Counted from the stretch's first letter, positions 1 through 10,702 are shown. The stretch: 64,000 nucleotides of DNA from Malachius bipustulatus (GCA_910589415.1 OU342630.1:6944001-7008000), one strand, 5' to 3'. Notes: a model not told the origin generated them from the sequence alone. Made by a program: numbers and translations.

Positions 1-141
1 ATTTGATATAAAAGGAATCTTATTTGACAAAAGAGGAATTTGAATTGAAAAATCACACTGACGTTTGATAAATGGGAAAAGCATTTGACAAATTAGGAAA
101 AGCAATTGACAAAAGACGAAAACCAAAAGAAAAAGATTGTA
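1..141. repeat. Dispersed repeat, inverted partner at 14935-15055
   Basis: The first ~140 bases (motifs GGAATCTTATTTGAC, CTGACGTTTG, ATTTGACAAATT) are the reverse complement, with about 20% divergence, of 14935-15055. Simple TTTGAC-spaced composition; no coding potential. From 142 to about 319 nothing is recognised. Confidence 0.6.
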
Positions 142-319
142 AAATACAAATTTCTAGAATTAATTATATTGTTGTTTTTTGGCGACTTAGAATAATTCAT
201 AAATGGTAGTTTCCTCGCGACTTAACCTTCGAATAGTCGCGCACGGTGTGTGAGACCGGGTCTGTATTCACGTAGGCATTCCGAATGAACAGGCTAGTAG
301 AAATACCTGTGCCTCCCTG

Positions 320-422
320 TACCTTCCTAAAATGCTGTCACACATTTGCAGACATAGTTTGACAGTTATGCGTACCTTTCTAAAATGCTGTCACACATTT
401 GCAGACGTAGTTTGACAGTTAC
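320..422. repeat. Two-copy tandem repeat, period 53 bp
   Basis: TACCTTCCTAAAATGCTGTC begins at 320 and recurs at 373 as TACCTTTCTAAAATGCTGTC; the unit also contains CACACATTTGCAGAC and TAGTTTGACAGTTA. Two copies only, about 95% identical. Bases 423-657 show nothing recognisable. Confidence 0.85.
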
Positions 423-659
423 GTAGTTGACAGCAATTAACTTCACTGAAGAATTCCGGTCTGAGTGATCGGGGTGACTCACAGTGACACAAAAAATTCC
501 ACCTAGACGACAAACCTTCCACGTACCTATCCTTAAGATTTGACAAAGAAAAAAAACCGAATAGAACAACCGGAAGTGCAACAAAAAGTTGATCCTGGAA
601 GATGTGCATTCTGTGATTGGAAGAAAAAATTATTTTTCTGATGAAATGCAGTGTCTATA

Positions 660-960
660 CAGGGTGTCCCACGACATGACTGCCATAGCTTAAGGGTAGG
701 TGTAGGTTTTCAAGGCGATTCAGGATCTGGTTTTGAAATTTTCCAGAGGCCCTTCGTTTCGATTATACAGGGTGATTTGTGCAATTTGCCGAAATCTTTG
801 ATGAGCGATATCTTTTGAACGAATTGATCGAATTTAACGAAAGTTGGTAGATATGCTCTACTAATGACACTTAATACCTCGCATTTTTCGCAGACTCGAA
901 AACTGCAGGGCCGTACTTATTTTTTTGATATCTTTCGGTTTTGTCGAAAAGTTCACCCTG
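660..960. mobile_element. Two CAGGGTG-type ends, including a ~193-bp TA-flanked MITE (768-960)
   Basis: An element end TA-CAGGGTGTCCCACG starts at 660 without a visible partner. A second unit runs from CAGGGTGATTTGTG (768) to GTTCACCCTG (960), flanked by TA on both sides. It is not a full palindrome; only the ends are inverted. Region 961-1122 contains nothing recognised. Confidence 0.6.
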
Positions 961-1122
961 TATGCATTTTATTCAAAGTTTGGTGCAATTTTCTAAAATT
1001 ACGTGAAAAATGCTACAGTTGTGGTAAAATAATACTTGGCATCATTAAACTGAATCGAGAAGAAAATTCCGTTTTTTAGTTTTTTATTCGGGATTTCAAT
1101 TAATGTGTTGTTAATAATTTAA

Positions 1123-1592
1123 GAAAAATCAAATGTGGTTTTTTAAAACTTGCGTATTTTGTAGTTATTTCAAATAAATTTACTTTATCTACAGATTTAG
1201 CCAAGATTGGGAACCCTTCTACAGTTTGTTTCGAGCTAAAAATAAGTTTTAACAGCAAAATAAATAACACAATTTAACACCTTACCACATAGACAAATAA
1301 GTATCCACATAAACGAAACAGGAATAAAAATATCAACACAAATGTTGGGAAGAAAAACTACAATTCAGTGCAGGTAATAGTCAAGGAGACCACTCAACAC
1401 ATTTCCTTGACTTATTTGTCTATGTGGTAATGTGTTGAATTGTGTTATTTATTTTGCTGTTACAACTTATTTTTAGCTCGAAACAATCTATAGAAAGGGT
1501 CCCCAATCTTGGCTTAATCTGTAGATAAAGTAAATTTATTTGAAATAACTACAAAATACACAAGTTTTAAAAAAACCACATTTGATTTTTTT
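1123..1592. mobile_element. Foldback repeat with ~180-bp arms
   Basis: Left arm 1123-1302 and right arm 1410-1592 are near-perfect reverse complements (for example CTTACCACATAGACAAATAA and its complement). The loop is about 107 bp. No CAGGG end or coding capacity is visible. Bases 1593-1862 hold only a poly-T run and unrecognised sequence. Confidence 0.85.
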
Positions 1593-1864
1593 TTTTTTTT
1601 TTAATAAATCCCCATCAACCATTTAGAAATGAAATGATAATAATTATTTCTATGAACTTGATTCGTATCCAGAAACATGTCACATGTCTCTCGATCTCAA
1701 CAACGCGTTCAGATTATTTCCAGCACGTTGCAACAACTAACACTCAACCGTTTTGCGCTGCTATTCAATAGTTGACGTCAGGTGAACGTATCCAGTGTAG
1801 GGTTTATTAGTTGAGCGTATTTGGGTCTGTCAAAAAGTGTATCGAGTAAGCGACGAAGCATATA

Positions 1865-2459
1865 CGGGGTGTTGATTTTCAAAGCGGGCCATAGGGGATT
1901 AGCATTGCGAAAGTGGTTTTTGAGGATTCCTGCTCGCCGTTTAAACTGACAGAAATGGTTTTGGTATCAAAATGAAGCTAAAATTATTGCGCATAACGCT
2001 TGACATCAGAAATTAATTTAATTTCACGTTGTTTTCTAAAATTCTTCAGTAAAAATTCAAGTAATTGTTAATGTTTAATCACAAAATAGCATGCCTTGCC
2101 TAAACAATAATGACGTTTCTACGTTTCGACAATCCAATAATAAAAATTTATAAGTCAGTAGGTAATAATAAAGTCTGGTTCTATTATTGGATTGTCAAAA
2201 CGTAGAAACGTCATTATTGTTTAGGCAAGGCATGCTATTTTGTGATTAAACATTAACAATTACTTGAATTTTTACTGAAGAATTTTAGAAAACAACGTGA
2301 AATTAAATTAATTTCTGATGTCAAGCGTTATGCGCAATAATTTTAGCTTCATTTTGATACCAAAACCATTTCTGTCAGTTTAAACGGCGAGCAGGAATAC
2401 ACAAAAACCACTTTCGCAATGCTAATCCCCTATGGCCCGCTTTGAAAATCAACACCCTG
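1865..2459. mobile_element. TA-flanked foldback, 595 bp, ~275-bp arms
   Basis: The left end CGGGGTGTTGATTTTCAAAG is mirrored by CTTTGAAAATCAACACCCTG at the right, with TA on both sides. The arms run to about 2142 and from about 2182, with a 40-bp loop. A short open frame over the right arm is a by-product of the repeat. Confidence 0.9.
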
Positions 2460-2526
2460 TATAAAAAAGATATCTCAAAAAAATTTAAGAATTTGGAGTG
2501 TATTAACCTGTAAACGTAGACGTATA

Positions 2527-3733
2527 CATAGGGGTATTTCAATAAAAGCTCCCAGGCCAATTATTTCGAAAACTAAAAGTGACATGTAAAGGTAAACGTC
2601 AGCTTTTAGCCTCTATGATTGGCTTCACAACTGGGTAAAACATGTGTTTGAATAATACAAGATGTAGGTGGCAAATAATTTTTTCGATGACAGGAACTTT
2701 CAAATGTTATGGGTCTTAAAGATAATTATTTTTTGATTAAATTATGTCCCATAAATTTTTTTGATAAATGTGATATGAACGGAGATATTTGGGATTTTTT
2801 TTAACGAGTATTTTAATTATAAGTAAATATTTTTAATATCTTTTAGTAGATTCTAATTTAATTGTGGTAATACAAATTTTAATGATAAAACGCTCGTGTA
2901 GCGCTAAATTATTACGTCCAGGGACGTCTTTGGGGGCGCTCTAGCAAATAATATTGGCCAAAAATAAGACGCCACTGAATTTTGGATAATTTTTATATTT
3001 TTTTCGGATTAAGCAACTAAAAATATCCTTTTCTTGTCTGCTAAATTGTTTTTATTGCTTCGTTTTCGAGAAATAAAAATTAAAACAATTTTACTGCATA
3101 TCCATGGAAATAAAATCAATAAGAAACAAAACCATAAATTAGATATTAATACGTTTCTTAATGATTTTTTTCCATGGATGTGCAGTAAAATTGCTTTAAT
3201 TTTTATTTCTCGAAAAAGAAGCAATAAAAACAATTTAACAGACAAGAAAAGTATATTTTTAGTTGCTTAATCCGTAAAAAAATATAAAAATATGTATAAA
3301 ATAAATAAAAAAATACCCCTTGAGACGTCACTGGACGTAATAATTTAGCGCTACACGAGCGTTTTATCACTAAAATTTGTATTGCCACAATTAAATTAAA
3401 ATCTGTTAAAAGATATTAAAAATATTTAAAATTAAAATACTCGAAAAATATAAAATATAAAAAATAATCACAAATATCTCCGTTCATATTAGATTTATAA
3501 AAAGAAATTTTTGGGCATAATTTAATCAAAAATAAATTATTATATTGAAGACCCACAACATTTAAAAGTTCCTGTCATCGAAAAAATTATTTTTGACATT
3601 TTTCACAAAACACATTTTTCACACAGTTGTCAAGCCAATCATAGAGGCTAAAAACTGGCGTTTACAGAATTCACATGTTACTTTAAATTTTCGAACTACA
3701 TATTGGCCTGGGAGTTTTTATTGAAATATCCTG
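2527..3733. mobile_element. Large TA-flanked foldback, ~1.2 kb
   Basis: Ends are CATAGGGGTATTTCAATA on the left and TATTGAAATATCCTG on the right, flanked by TA. The arms match over most of their length (AAAACGCTCGTGTAGCGC and its complement; the CCATGGAT-containing centre at about 3100-3185). Open frames of 78 codons in both directions over the centre are near mirror images and are explained by the palindrome, not by a gene. Confidence 0.85.
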
Positions 3734-3798
3734 TATACATATGTATATAATAAAAACTTTGTGACTAAACGATAACTTTAGGTAGGAATCTTACATAC

Positions 3799-3959
3799 CT
3801 GTTGGCTTCTTCTAGATGAACCCGAGTTTCTTCAAGCTGTTCTTTAAAAGTTTTCATCTTTGTTTGAAGGGTAGTAGCAAGTTCCTTTAGATCATGCATT
3901 TTCGTTTCTTGGATATTCTTGCATTCTTCGACAAGATCAGTCGATTTTTCAACTTGTCT
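3799..3959 (-). CDS. RhoGEF-like gene, exon 6 of 6 seen: coiled-coil segment
   Basis: Exon of 161 bp: 53 codons and two spare bases (AG). The acceptor is TTCCTTTTCAG and the donor GTATGTAAG. The peptide runs RQVEKSTDLVEECKNIQETK, a K/L/E-rich helix, then LEETRVHLEEAN; it is a strong heptad-like coiled coil with no stop. It continues in phase from the FFFGAW end of the previous exon. The next exons should carry the DH (RhoGEF) and PH domains and must lie left of base 1. Nothing that looks like a further exon is visible in 1-3798. Confidence 0.8.
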
Positions 3960-4599
3960 CTGAAAAGGAATACGAATATTACATAATACACAATACAGGG
4001 TGTTAAGAAAATGACGGATAAACTCTTTAGTACATTGTAGGGGACACTCAGTAGAGTGCGAGAAAAATAATTTAAAAAATTCTGGTCTTCAATTTGGTGA
4101 GATAAAAAATGCCAAAGTTAACATTTTACTATCTTGGTTTTTCGGTACTTGCAAAAACTAGATGATTTTACAGATATAAAAAGGGTACTTTAATTGTTAT
4201 CAATTAAAAAAAAAGCTGAAGCAGATGTATTACTGGCTTGGAAAATTTAATAAGATTTTTTTCTTTTCCAAGATGCTAAAAAAAAAGCATTTGGCAACAA
4301 CTGTTTTGATACCTTACCTACCTACATTATTAGAAATTAGACGAAATTACCAAATACCAGTAGTTATCGTGTCAAACGTTGCCAAATTTATTGTTCAATA
4401 TTTTTATCATTTCTATAGATTACTTGCGTCTTATTGTTTCTTTCTCTTAAGTAACATGTTTCTTTCTGTGATTTTTAAATTTTTCAAGCTTCAACAAACT
4501 ACTGATTTACAAAATTAGAACTTATTTTATCTGAAGCTGCACCAGGAATAGTTGGATTGAACACAATTTGGACACTCTCAAAATTTATCGTGCGAGTTT

Positions 4600-4633
4600 G
4601 CGTTGCGTGCGTTCCCCGAATTGCACGCAACGC
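4600..4633. repeat. GC-rich perfect hairpin
   Basis: GCGTTGCGTGC and its exact complement GCACGCAACGC are separated by 12 bases. It is unusually CpG-rich for this AT-rich intron. Function unknown. Confidence 0.7.
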
Positions 4634-5111
4634 ACTACCCGAACGCAGCTAGGACACGGCGTTATCCAAGCGCTTACGGAAGAATTGAAAATATTTGAAG
4701 GTGGAAGTCAACATTTGTGGGGTGTAATGGAACGTGCTGGTGCTTACTATGACACGGTACAAATCTTTTATCCATAAATTGCCTTTGTCTATATTAGCAA
4801 ACTAAAAATAGTTATTTCTTTGCCTTTATAAATCACTCCGATTTTTGGGGAAATTTTTGCATGAACCTGTAATTTGTGGAAATTTGAAAAAAAATGAGGA
4901 TCGTACATTAAAAAATCGAGAAAAGGGAGTTTAAAATATCATAAAATTACTAAATAATGACAGCTTTACGTCCAGTTTAATTCACTAAATTTACAGATTC
5001 CTAGAATTGAAAGTGATCATGTTGTGCAATGTTGCCATATCTATTTTTTTATTACTTACATCTTGGGATACAACAATATTTTGGTGTAATTTGTAATGGT
5101 TTGTCAGAATA

Positions 5112-5450
5112 ATGTGCGATAAAATTTCTAACATTTCTATTCAAAAATGCATCAAGTTACAAATGGCATACGAGAAGGCAAGGAAAATTATCAGAGATCG
5201 TCGAATACATAATGCCGTAAGACTGATGATTAAAACTATACCGAATATTTTCAGACTGAAAAAAGCATTATTGATTCCTAACCATTTCGACGTGACCCCT
5301 GAAGATCACGACTGGCTTCAGCAGAAATCATTAGTGATTCCGGCCCGTCTTGTGTTATTTATAAGGATTATTATTAAAATGATTTATAAGTTTATATCAT
5401 GTCCTTCGCTTCTCTTGCGCGTAACGTTTTTAAAATTTGAAACATTTTAA
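5112..5450 (+). other. Unassigned open reading frame, possibly a gene fragment
   Basis: A 112-codon plus-strand frame whose first two thirds look compositionally protein-like (KLQMAYEKARKIIRDRRIHN; later PNHFDVTPEDHDWLQ), with a less convincing hydrophobic tail. A second such stretch lies upstream at about 4650-4777, containing LTEELKIFEGGSQHLWGVME. I recognise neither. They could be decayed transposon or retrocopy sequence, a nested gene, or chance. No promoter, splice or poly(A) context was identified. Confidence 0.2.
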
Positions 5451-5534
5451 AAATTTGACCGCCACAGTCGGTATAAATTACGGTTCGATTGAAGTTTTTT
5501 CAACTACTTGAAGATGAAAAAATAAAAAATAAAA

Positions 5535-5552
5535 TGGCCGCTTAAGCGGCCA
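5535..5552. repeat. 18-bp perfect palindrome
   Basis: TGGCCGCTTAAGCGGCCA reads identically on both strands with no spacer. It is followed by a C-rich tract of diverged AACCCGA/CTGACC repeats (5580-5635) that resumes after the foldback at 6503-6545, so the foldback at 5647-6500 split that tract. Confidence 0.8.
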
Positions 5553-5646
5553 GTGGTCGAATCTCACCGCACGCTTCGAATCTCAGCTCTTCTCTAACCC
5601 GACCCCACCTGATCTAACCCGATCCGACCGGTCGGGATTCAAAATA

Positions 5647-6500
5647 CAGGGTGATTGATTGAAACGCCACATTAGAAAAAATTCGACTTCCAAATGATCT
5701 AGGAATCTGAAATTTGGAACTTAGGCAACATACCTAATAACGAGTCAAAATTAAATATTACCAAGATGGCAGCACATTTAAAAATGGCGAAAGCAATGGC
5801 CATCTTTGTTTTTTAAATGGGACACCCTATATTTTATTGCATTTTCAGATTGTCTGAGAAAATGTAATAACAATAATGTTTATAGATGCATTTTAAATTG
5901 AGTAGGCTATGAGTTATAAACAAGTGAAAATCGCAATTTTCCAACTTTAAACCCATTTACCACAAAAACGGCCCATAATATCAAAAAACGGCTTACATGT
6001 TCCTATCTTAACTTTTTATAAGGCATCCAATTATGCAGTTGAAATGTTTATACAAGGTGGTGAAAATTATCAGATTTTTCATCACCCGCTGCATAAACAT
6101 GTAAACTATACAGTAGGATACCAGATAAAAATTTAAGATTTAAAATTTAGTAAGCCGTTTTCTGATATCTTGAGCCGTTTTCGTGGTAAATGGGTTTAAA
6201 GTTGAAAAATTGCGATTTTCACTTGTTTATAACTCATAGCCTACTCAATTTAAAATGCAACTATAAACATTATTGTTATTACATTTTCTCAGACAATCTG
6301 AAAATGCAATAAAATATAGGGTGTCCCATTTAAAAAAACAAAGATGGCCATTGCTTTCGCCATTTTTAAATGTGCTGCCATCTTGGTAATATTTCATTTT
6401 GACTCGTTATTAGGTATGTTGCCTAAGTTCCAAATTTTAGATTCCTAGATCATTTGGAAGTCGAATTTTTTCTAATGTGGCGTTTCAATCAATCACCCTG
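5647..6500. mobile_element. TA-flanked foldback FB-G, 854 bp
   Basis: CAGGGTGATTGATTGAAACG on the left mirrors CGTTTCAATCAATCACCCTG on the right; both are TA-flanked. The outer ~180-bp module ends in GGGACACCCTATA (about 5815-5828) and is repeated inverted at about 6317-6500. Between lies a shared core with GAGTTATAAACAAGTGAAAA and a centre resembling the 37-bp mini-unit (CAAGGTGGTGAAAA...TTTTTCATCACCC, about 6053-6090). Confidence 0.9.
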
Positions 6501-6626
6501 TAGACCGTACCTGACCTGACCGGACTGGACCTGGTCCCATCACCTGACCATAAAAGTTGTTTATTAGACTGTCAGTCGGCGTGTGGATTCATTCGAATCG
6601 AATTAGAATTCTGATTCGATTTCTGT

Positions 6627-7180
6627 CAGTCAGGAACTATGATGCAATTTAATGGAAATTATTAAACAGATACATAATATTGCGTGTGCCACTCATTTAT
6701 ATAATAATAGGTTTGTAAATTATATACCTATTCTCTCATGCTTGCATTATTTTCCATATCGAGTATACCTATACCGAATTTACACCACACGGAGATCCGT
6801 GTTAATTACTGGCTTAAGGTGGGCCAACTTCCATTCATCCGACAGCATCCTTCCGGATATTCCAGATGCAGCACACTGATGAGTTCCAGTAGAGCGAAAC
6901 TCGTGTCTGGGCTTGTTCTGGTACTCTGGCTGGCTCTGCTGTTGAATGTGGAAACTCTCTACGTTGGAGTTTCGGGCACTGCCATCATGACAACTGTTAG
7001 GGCGATGGAGGAATTCTCCGACCCCATCTAACAGGCTAGTAATTGCACTTTATGTGCTTTATACTTATACTCATTCGACCTACCTTCATTATTTTATTTA
7101 TTAATTATACCTATACCTTCTTGATAATGATCATTGTTCTACCATATAGCCGCTACTTTTATCATTACACGTTCATATAA
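6627..7180 (+). repeat. Dispersed repeat hosting hammerhead copy 1; relative at 36820-37150
   Basis: CAGGAACTATGATGCAATTT and the following ~110 bases recur at 36826-36935, and the downstream ATTGTTCTACCATA recurs at about 36990. The 6800-7095 part, absent from the 36.8-kb copy, carries the ribozyme and reappears inverted at 8109-8335 and again directly at 8340-8470. Confidence 0.65.
6870..6913 (+). ncRNA. Hammerhead ribozyme, type I, minimal stem III (diverged copy)
   Basis: Order of elements seen: stem I strand AGCACA, box CTGATGA, stem II GTTC/GAGC around a 5-base loop, box GAAAC, a tiny stem III closed by a TCGT loop, GTC cleavage triplet, and stem I return strand TGGGCT. Stem I has one mismatch and stem II one G-U pair. 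The catalytic boxes are intact. This is the layout known from retrozymes, SINE-like repeats and Penelope-like elements. Confidence 0.75.
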
Positions 7181-7189
7181 GGGAGTAGA

Positions 7190-7331
7190 TAATAGTATAT
7201 TACATTACTAGTGTGGAAAGTGACCCATTTCCAATGGAAAGTGAGATTGGTATCGTACGAGTCGTTAGCCGAGTACGACAATCCCACGAGTGAGAATAAC
7301 ACTTTCCACACAAGTAATGTACACTATTTTT
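7190..7331. mobile_element. ~140-bp MITE, copy 1 of 3
   Basis: Ends are ATTACTAGTGTGGAAAGTG and CACTTTCCACACAAGTAAT, inverted. The internal part includes ATTGGTATCGTACGAG and a CGACAATCCCACGAGTGAG stretch. Other copies: 14785-14930 and 42475-42590, both in the opposite orientation. Confidence 0.8.
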
Positions 7332-8108
7332 CCACAGATACTTGAGAAAAACAGTTACATAATTTGAAATACCTACATATTAGGCCATGCTATATTCTCG
7401 GGCGGGAGTAACAATAATTAATGATGAGGAAAAAAGACGCGTAGGTAAATGTATCCGAAGAGTGATCCAATTCATTCATTGTAGGATTTCACGTTCACGA
7501 TCGATAAGTACTGGACTCAACTAGGTATTGGCACGACTTGTACATTTGAACGGCTGGGCGGTCACGCTCGCCAATAGGGAAACACGGCATCGCACATGCC
7601 AGCTAATGTGCAAATTACTGGTGAGATTTAAATGATAAAAGGTGCTATGTGTCGTTGGAGGGTCACGATCTTCTGTCATCGCTTCCTGGTGCCCGTGGAT
7701 GGCGATGTCTTAGTTTACTTCACAAGCAAGAATTTTAAGTGTTGAGTTATTACACAATTCGTGATTATGTTTAACTTCTTGCGAGCATGGAGAAGAATAC
7801 ACATTACTTTTAAAAGAGTTGATTGAAGATTAGTGTGTATCTGTTGATAATATCGGATGAGAAGATGGAAATGTCATGCTCGTCATGATTTTGTAATTTC
7901 ATCGTTAAAAAAGAAATCCAAATGAAACGGAAAAACTTCCCTTAAAAAGCAAAGTAGTATTCTCATATTTTGTTCACAAATACATGATATCATTGTAGTT
8001 TCTTCAAAGAATATTATTCAAAGGAAATGAGTGATAATAAGAGATCAAAGTTAGTGTGCTGTGCTGCAACTCTAACCAGGAAATTATGTGTTTAATAAAT
8101 AAAAGAAT

Positions 8109-8335
8109 GAATGTAGGTCGTATGAGTATAAAGCACATAAAGTGCAATTACTAGCCTGTTAGGTGGAGTCGGAGTATTCCTCTATCGCCTGTAACAGTTG
8201 TCATGCTGGAGGTGCCTGAAACTCCAATCGGAAGAGCTTCCACACATCCAATAACAGAGCCAATCAGAGTACCAGAACAAGCACAGACACATGTTTCGCC
8301 CTACTAGGGCTCATCAGTGTGCTGCATCCGGAGTA
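8109..8335 (-). repeat. Inverted copy of the ribozyme-bearing repeat
   Basis: Reverse complement of 6850-7095: TAACAGGCTAGTAATTGCAC, CATGACAACTGTTA and GCAGCACACTGATGAG are all shared. A third, direct partial copy without the ribozyme follows at 8340-8470 (TTTCGGGCACTGCC...AACAGGCTAGTAAATGCAC). This produces an inverted pair about 1.0 kb apart. Confidence 0.85.
8280..8323 (-). ncRNA. Hammerhead ribozyme, type I, minimal stem III (well-preserved)
   Basis: On the minus strand: AGCACA, CTGATGA, GCCCTAGTAGGGC (stem II with TAG-type loop), GAAAC, ATGT, GTC, TGTGCT. Stem I is a perfect 6 bp, stem II a perfect 5 bp, and stem III is two pairs closed by four bases. Both catalytic boxes and the GTC cleavage site are intact, so activity is plausible. 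The form matches hammerheads of Schistosoma SINEs, retrozymes and Penelope-like elements; which host element it belongs to is unresolved. Confidence 0.88.
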
Positions 8336-8736
8336 TCGGGCATCAGAGTTTCGGGCACTGCCAGCATGACAACTGTTATGGGCGATGGATGAATACTCCG
8401 ACCCCACCTAACAGGCTAGTAAATGCACTTTATGTGCTTTATACTCATACGACCTACCTTCATTCTTCTATTTATTAATTAATCGTTAAGTATACTTGCC
8501 CTTTTCCTCTTAATTATGTGTTTGTTTGTCTGTAAGAATTACTAAATAGTAGCTTGTGAAAAATTACAATAGTTACTGGGTAGTCACTGGTAGTTCCCTG
8601 ACAAGTATGTACGAAAACAGGCTCCCGTGTGCTCCATAACGATGCAAGTATCAAAATAAATGATATTAAATTCTTAGTTTGGCCGTGAAGAAACATAAAT
8701 ATGAAGTGGTCACTCTTGAAAACCTTGCGTTTGTTT

Positions 8737-9918
8737 ATATACCATTAAAGATATCGAAATGAACCAAAAAGTGCTGTGAATGGAGGGTAAAGTACAGTTT
8801 GTAAAATTATTTTAAGATATACATGATGGCCCAATATCGCTGTACGCCATACAACTTTGTTATTTTAAATAGGACATCCTCTATATTATTACATTTGCAT
8901 ATTTCTTGAGGAAAGTAAAATAGAATGCTTTGTAAAGTTGAAGTTTTTTTTTTTTTTATTTAAGCTTTAAGTGTCTCGACAGCTGGAGGTCATTGACACA
9001 GTTACAATACAATTACATAATTATGATATCAGAAATTTAGTTAATTGTTAAAGACAGGTGTTTTAAATAGCAGTGACAGTATAATTATAATTTTGAAAAC
9101 AAATTGATGTCTTGTAGGTAGTTGATAACTTGAGAGAGTTGTTCAGTGGAACTGAGGAGTTCTTTTATATTTCCTTCTATGTTATGTTTGCTTCGGCTCC
9201 TAGTTAATTTTAAGCATCCTGTGAGGATGTGTTTGACAGTAAGGCTGTTGTTACAGTGCTCACAGAGCGGTGGATTTTCTGCCGCCATCAATGGAATGGT
9301 TTGTAAAGTTGAAGTTTGTAATGAGCAATTTATGAGTTATAAACAAATGAAAATCGCGATTTTCCATTTTCAAAGCAGCTTAGCTTGAAAACGGCTCGAG
9401 ATATGGGAAAACGGATTACATATCCGTATCTTAAATGTTCATCCGGTGTCCTATTGGATGGATGAAATTTGTGTACAGAGTAGTGAAAAATTTGATTATT
9501 TTCATCACTCGGTAAAAAAATTTCAGCTACATGATAGGATACCAAATGAAAAATTAAGATACGAACATGTAAGCCGTTTTCCTCTATCTTGAGTTGTTTT
9601 TAAGAAAAGCTGCTTTGAAAATAGAAAATCGCGAATTTCATTTGTTTATAACTCATAAATTGCTCATTACAAACGTCAACTTTACAAACCATTATTTTTG
9701 ACGTTTCTCAAATAATCTGAAGATGTAATAATATACAGGGTGTCCTATTTAAAATAACAAAGTTGTATGGCGTACAGCGATATTGGGCCATCCTGTGTAT
9801 CTGTAAATAATTTTACAAACTGCACTTTACCCTCCCATTTACAGCACTTTTTGGTTCATTTCGATATCTTTAATGGTATAGGTGTAATCGAGCTTTCCAT
9901 TTTAGAGGACTCACCCTG
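8737..9918. mobile_element. Foldback FB-A, copy 1 (left tip missing, LINE inserted)
   Basis: Starts at TATACCATTAAAGATATCG and ends GGACTCACCCTG followed by TA. The same arms occur in the copies at 44500-45347 and 58273-59056 (AAGTGCTGTAAATGGGAGG, GGCCCAATATCGCTGTACG). The left terminal ~38 bp are missing. The element is split by the LINE insertion at 8946-9293. Confidence 0.88.
8946..9293 (-). mobile_element. 5'-truncated LINE insertion with poly(A) and ~23-bp target duplication
   Basis: On the minus strand the insertion ends in a 15-base A-rich tail (poly-T at 8946-8960 on the plus strand). The target GAATG-TTTGTAAAGTTGAAG is present on both sides (8923-8946 and 9294-9317, one mismatch), so this is target-primed insertion into FB-A copy 1. 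The coding part at 9085-9291 encodes PPLCEHCNNSLTVKHILTGC, the C-x2-C...H...C zinc motif at the C-terminus of jockey/R1/I-type ORF2 proteins, after which it reads to a stop. Only the last ~68 codons of ORF2 and the 3' UTR were inserted. Confidence 0.9.
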
Positions 9919-10134
9919 TATTTGCCCTAATGTTATGGTGAAGACAGACATCGATGTTCCAATGGTTATTTCCATCTCATCAGTCTGACACATCACCACC
10001 ACCAAAGAAGTGTGCCGATCAGAAAGAAAATCAATGCATTTAAGCATATAATTTGTCGGAAACATAATGACTTGCAAGACAAGTGCCATCTTTTTTTCCA
10101 TTCATTAATTTTCTTAAACTTTAGTTTAACATTT

Positions 10135-10310
10135 TTTTGGTTTCCATTATGTTTTCATATCGAACGAAATAAAAAAAAAACAATAATACGGCCATAATAA
10201 AAACGAAACTTGACTATGAAAACTCTGGGATCTAGTCGGCTTTGAAAATTTTTGAAACGTCAGATGGGTTATAAGCTCTTGCCGACTTATGTAAGCCTAC
10301 AAAAAATTAT
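10135..10310. repeat. Half copy of foldback FB-B
   Basis: Matches the right arm of 39613-40080: CATATCGAACGA, GAAACTTGACTATGAAAACT, GGGATCTAGTCGGCTTTG, then CTTATGTAAGCCTACAAAAA. Only one arm is present. Confidence 0.7.
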
Positions 10311-10570
10311 TTATTAATATTCCATTTATAAGAAAGATATGGCAACAATTATAAATCTCGATTTTTCCGTTTTTTTTTCAGGATATTTCAGCACCGACTG
10401 AAAGTATCCTAATTTTTTTTTCAGATTGTAATTAATCATCGTTTATGAGATAGCAATATAGAGAAGGATATATGGTGCACCCTGTATGTGAAGCATAAAT
10501 ATTAAATAACATAAAAAGTATCTAGGTACTTACTAAATTTGAAAAATGGGATGATTTTAGAACGACTTAC

Positions 10571-10702
10571 CCAAGCACCAAAGAAAAACTTTTCAAAATC
10601 GTTTGTAGTTTCCTTCACGCACGTAGAACTAGTTGCAGATCTTAGCTGAAGAATAAGCTTGTTCAGGGTTTCTTGTCCTATACTTTGGAACCACGAAAGA
10701 AA
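10571..10702 (-). CDS. RhoGEF-like gene, exon 5 of 6 seen: spectrin-like segment
   Basis: Exon of 132 bp, exactly 44 codons, phase 0 at both ends. The acceptor is TCTTTGTTGCAG and the donor GTAAGTCG. The peptide begins FLSWFQSIGQETLNKLILQL and ends NDFEKFFFGAW. The FLSWFQ...L start followed by an amphipathic helix is typical of a spectrin-like helix, and the second helix leads into the next exon. Phase 0 on both sides means it could be skipped without a frameshift; that is an observation, not evidence of alternative splicing. Confidence 0.78.

Larger units (their letters stand above)
3960..10570. other. Intron between exons 5 and 6 of the RhoGEF-like gene
   Basis: Minus-strand intron of 6.6 kb. 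It contains an orphan element end TA-CAGGGTGTTAAG at about 3997, the unassigned ORF region 4570-5450, and the foldbacks, ribozyme repeat and LINE listed separately. Stretches in which I see nothing: 4080-4560, 4790-5100, 5450-5530, 7330-8100, 8480-8730, 9925-10130 and 10320-10500. Confidence 0.75.

Noticed and set aside
3009..3270. Pair of 78-codon frames on opposite strands with nearly the same peptide
   Set aside because: They lie over the centre of a palindrome, so both strands read almost the same sequence; low complexity, no start context.
9960..9995. CTGATGAG on the minus strand as a third hammerhead
   Set aside because: No GAAAC box, no stem II and no GTC triplet at the right distance.
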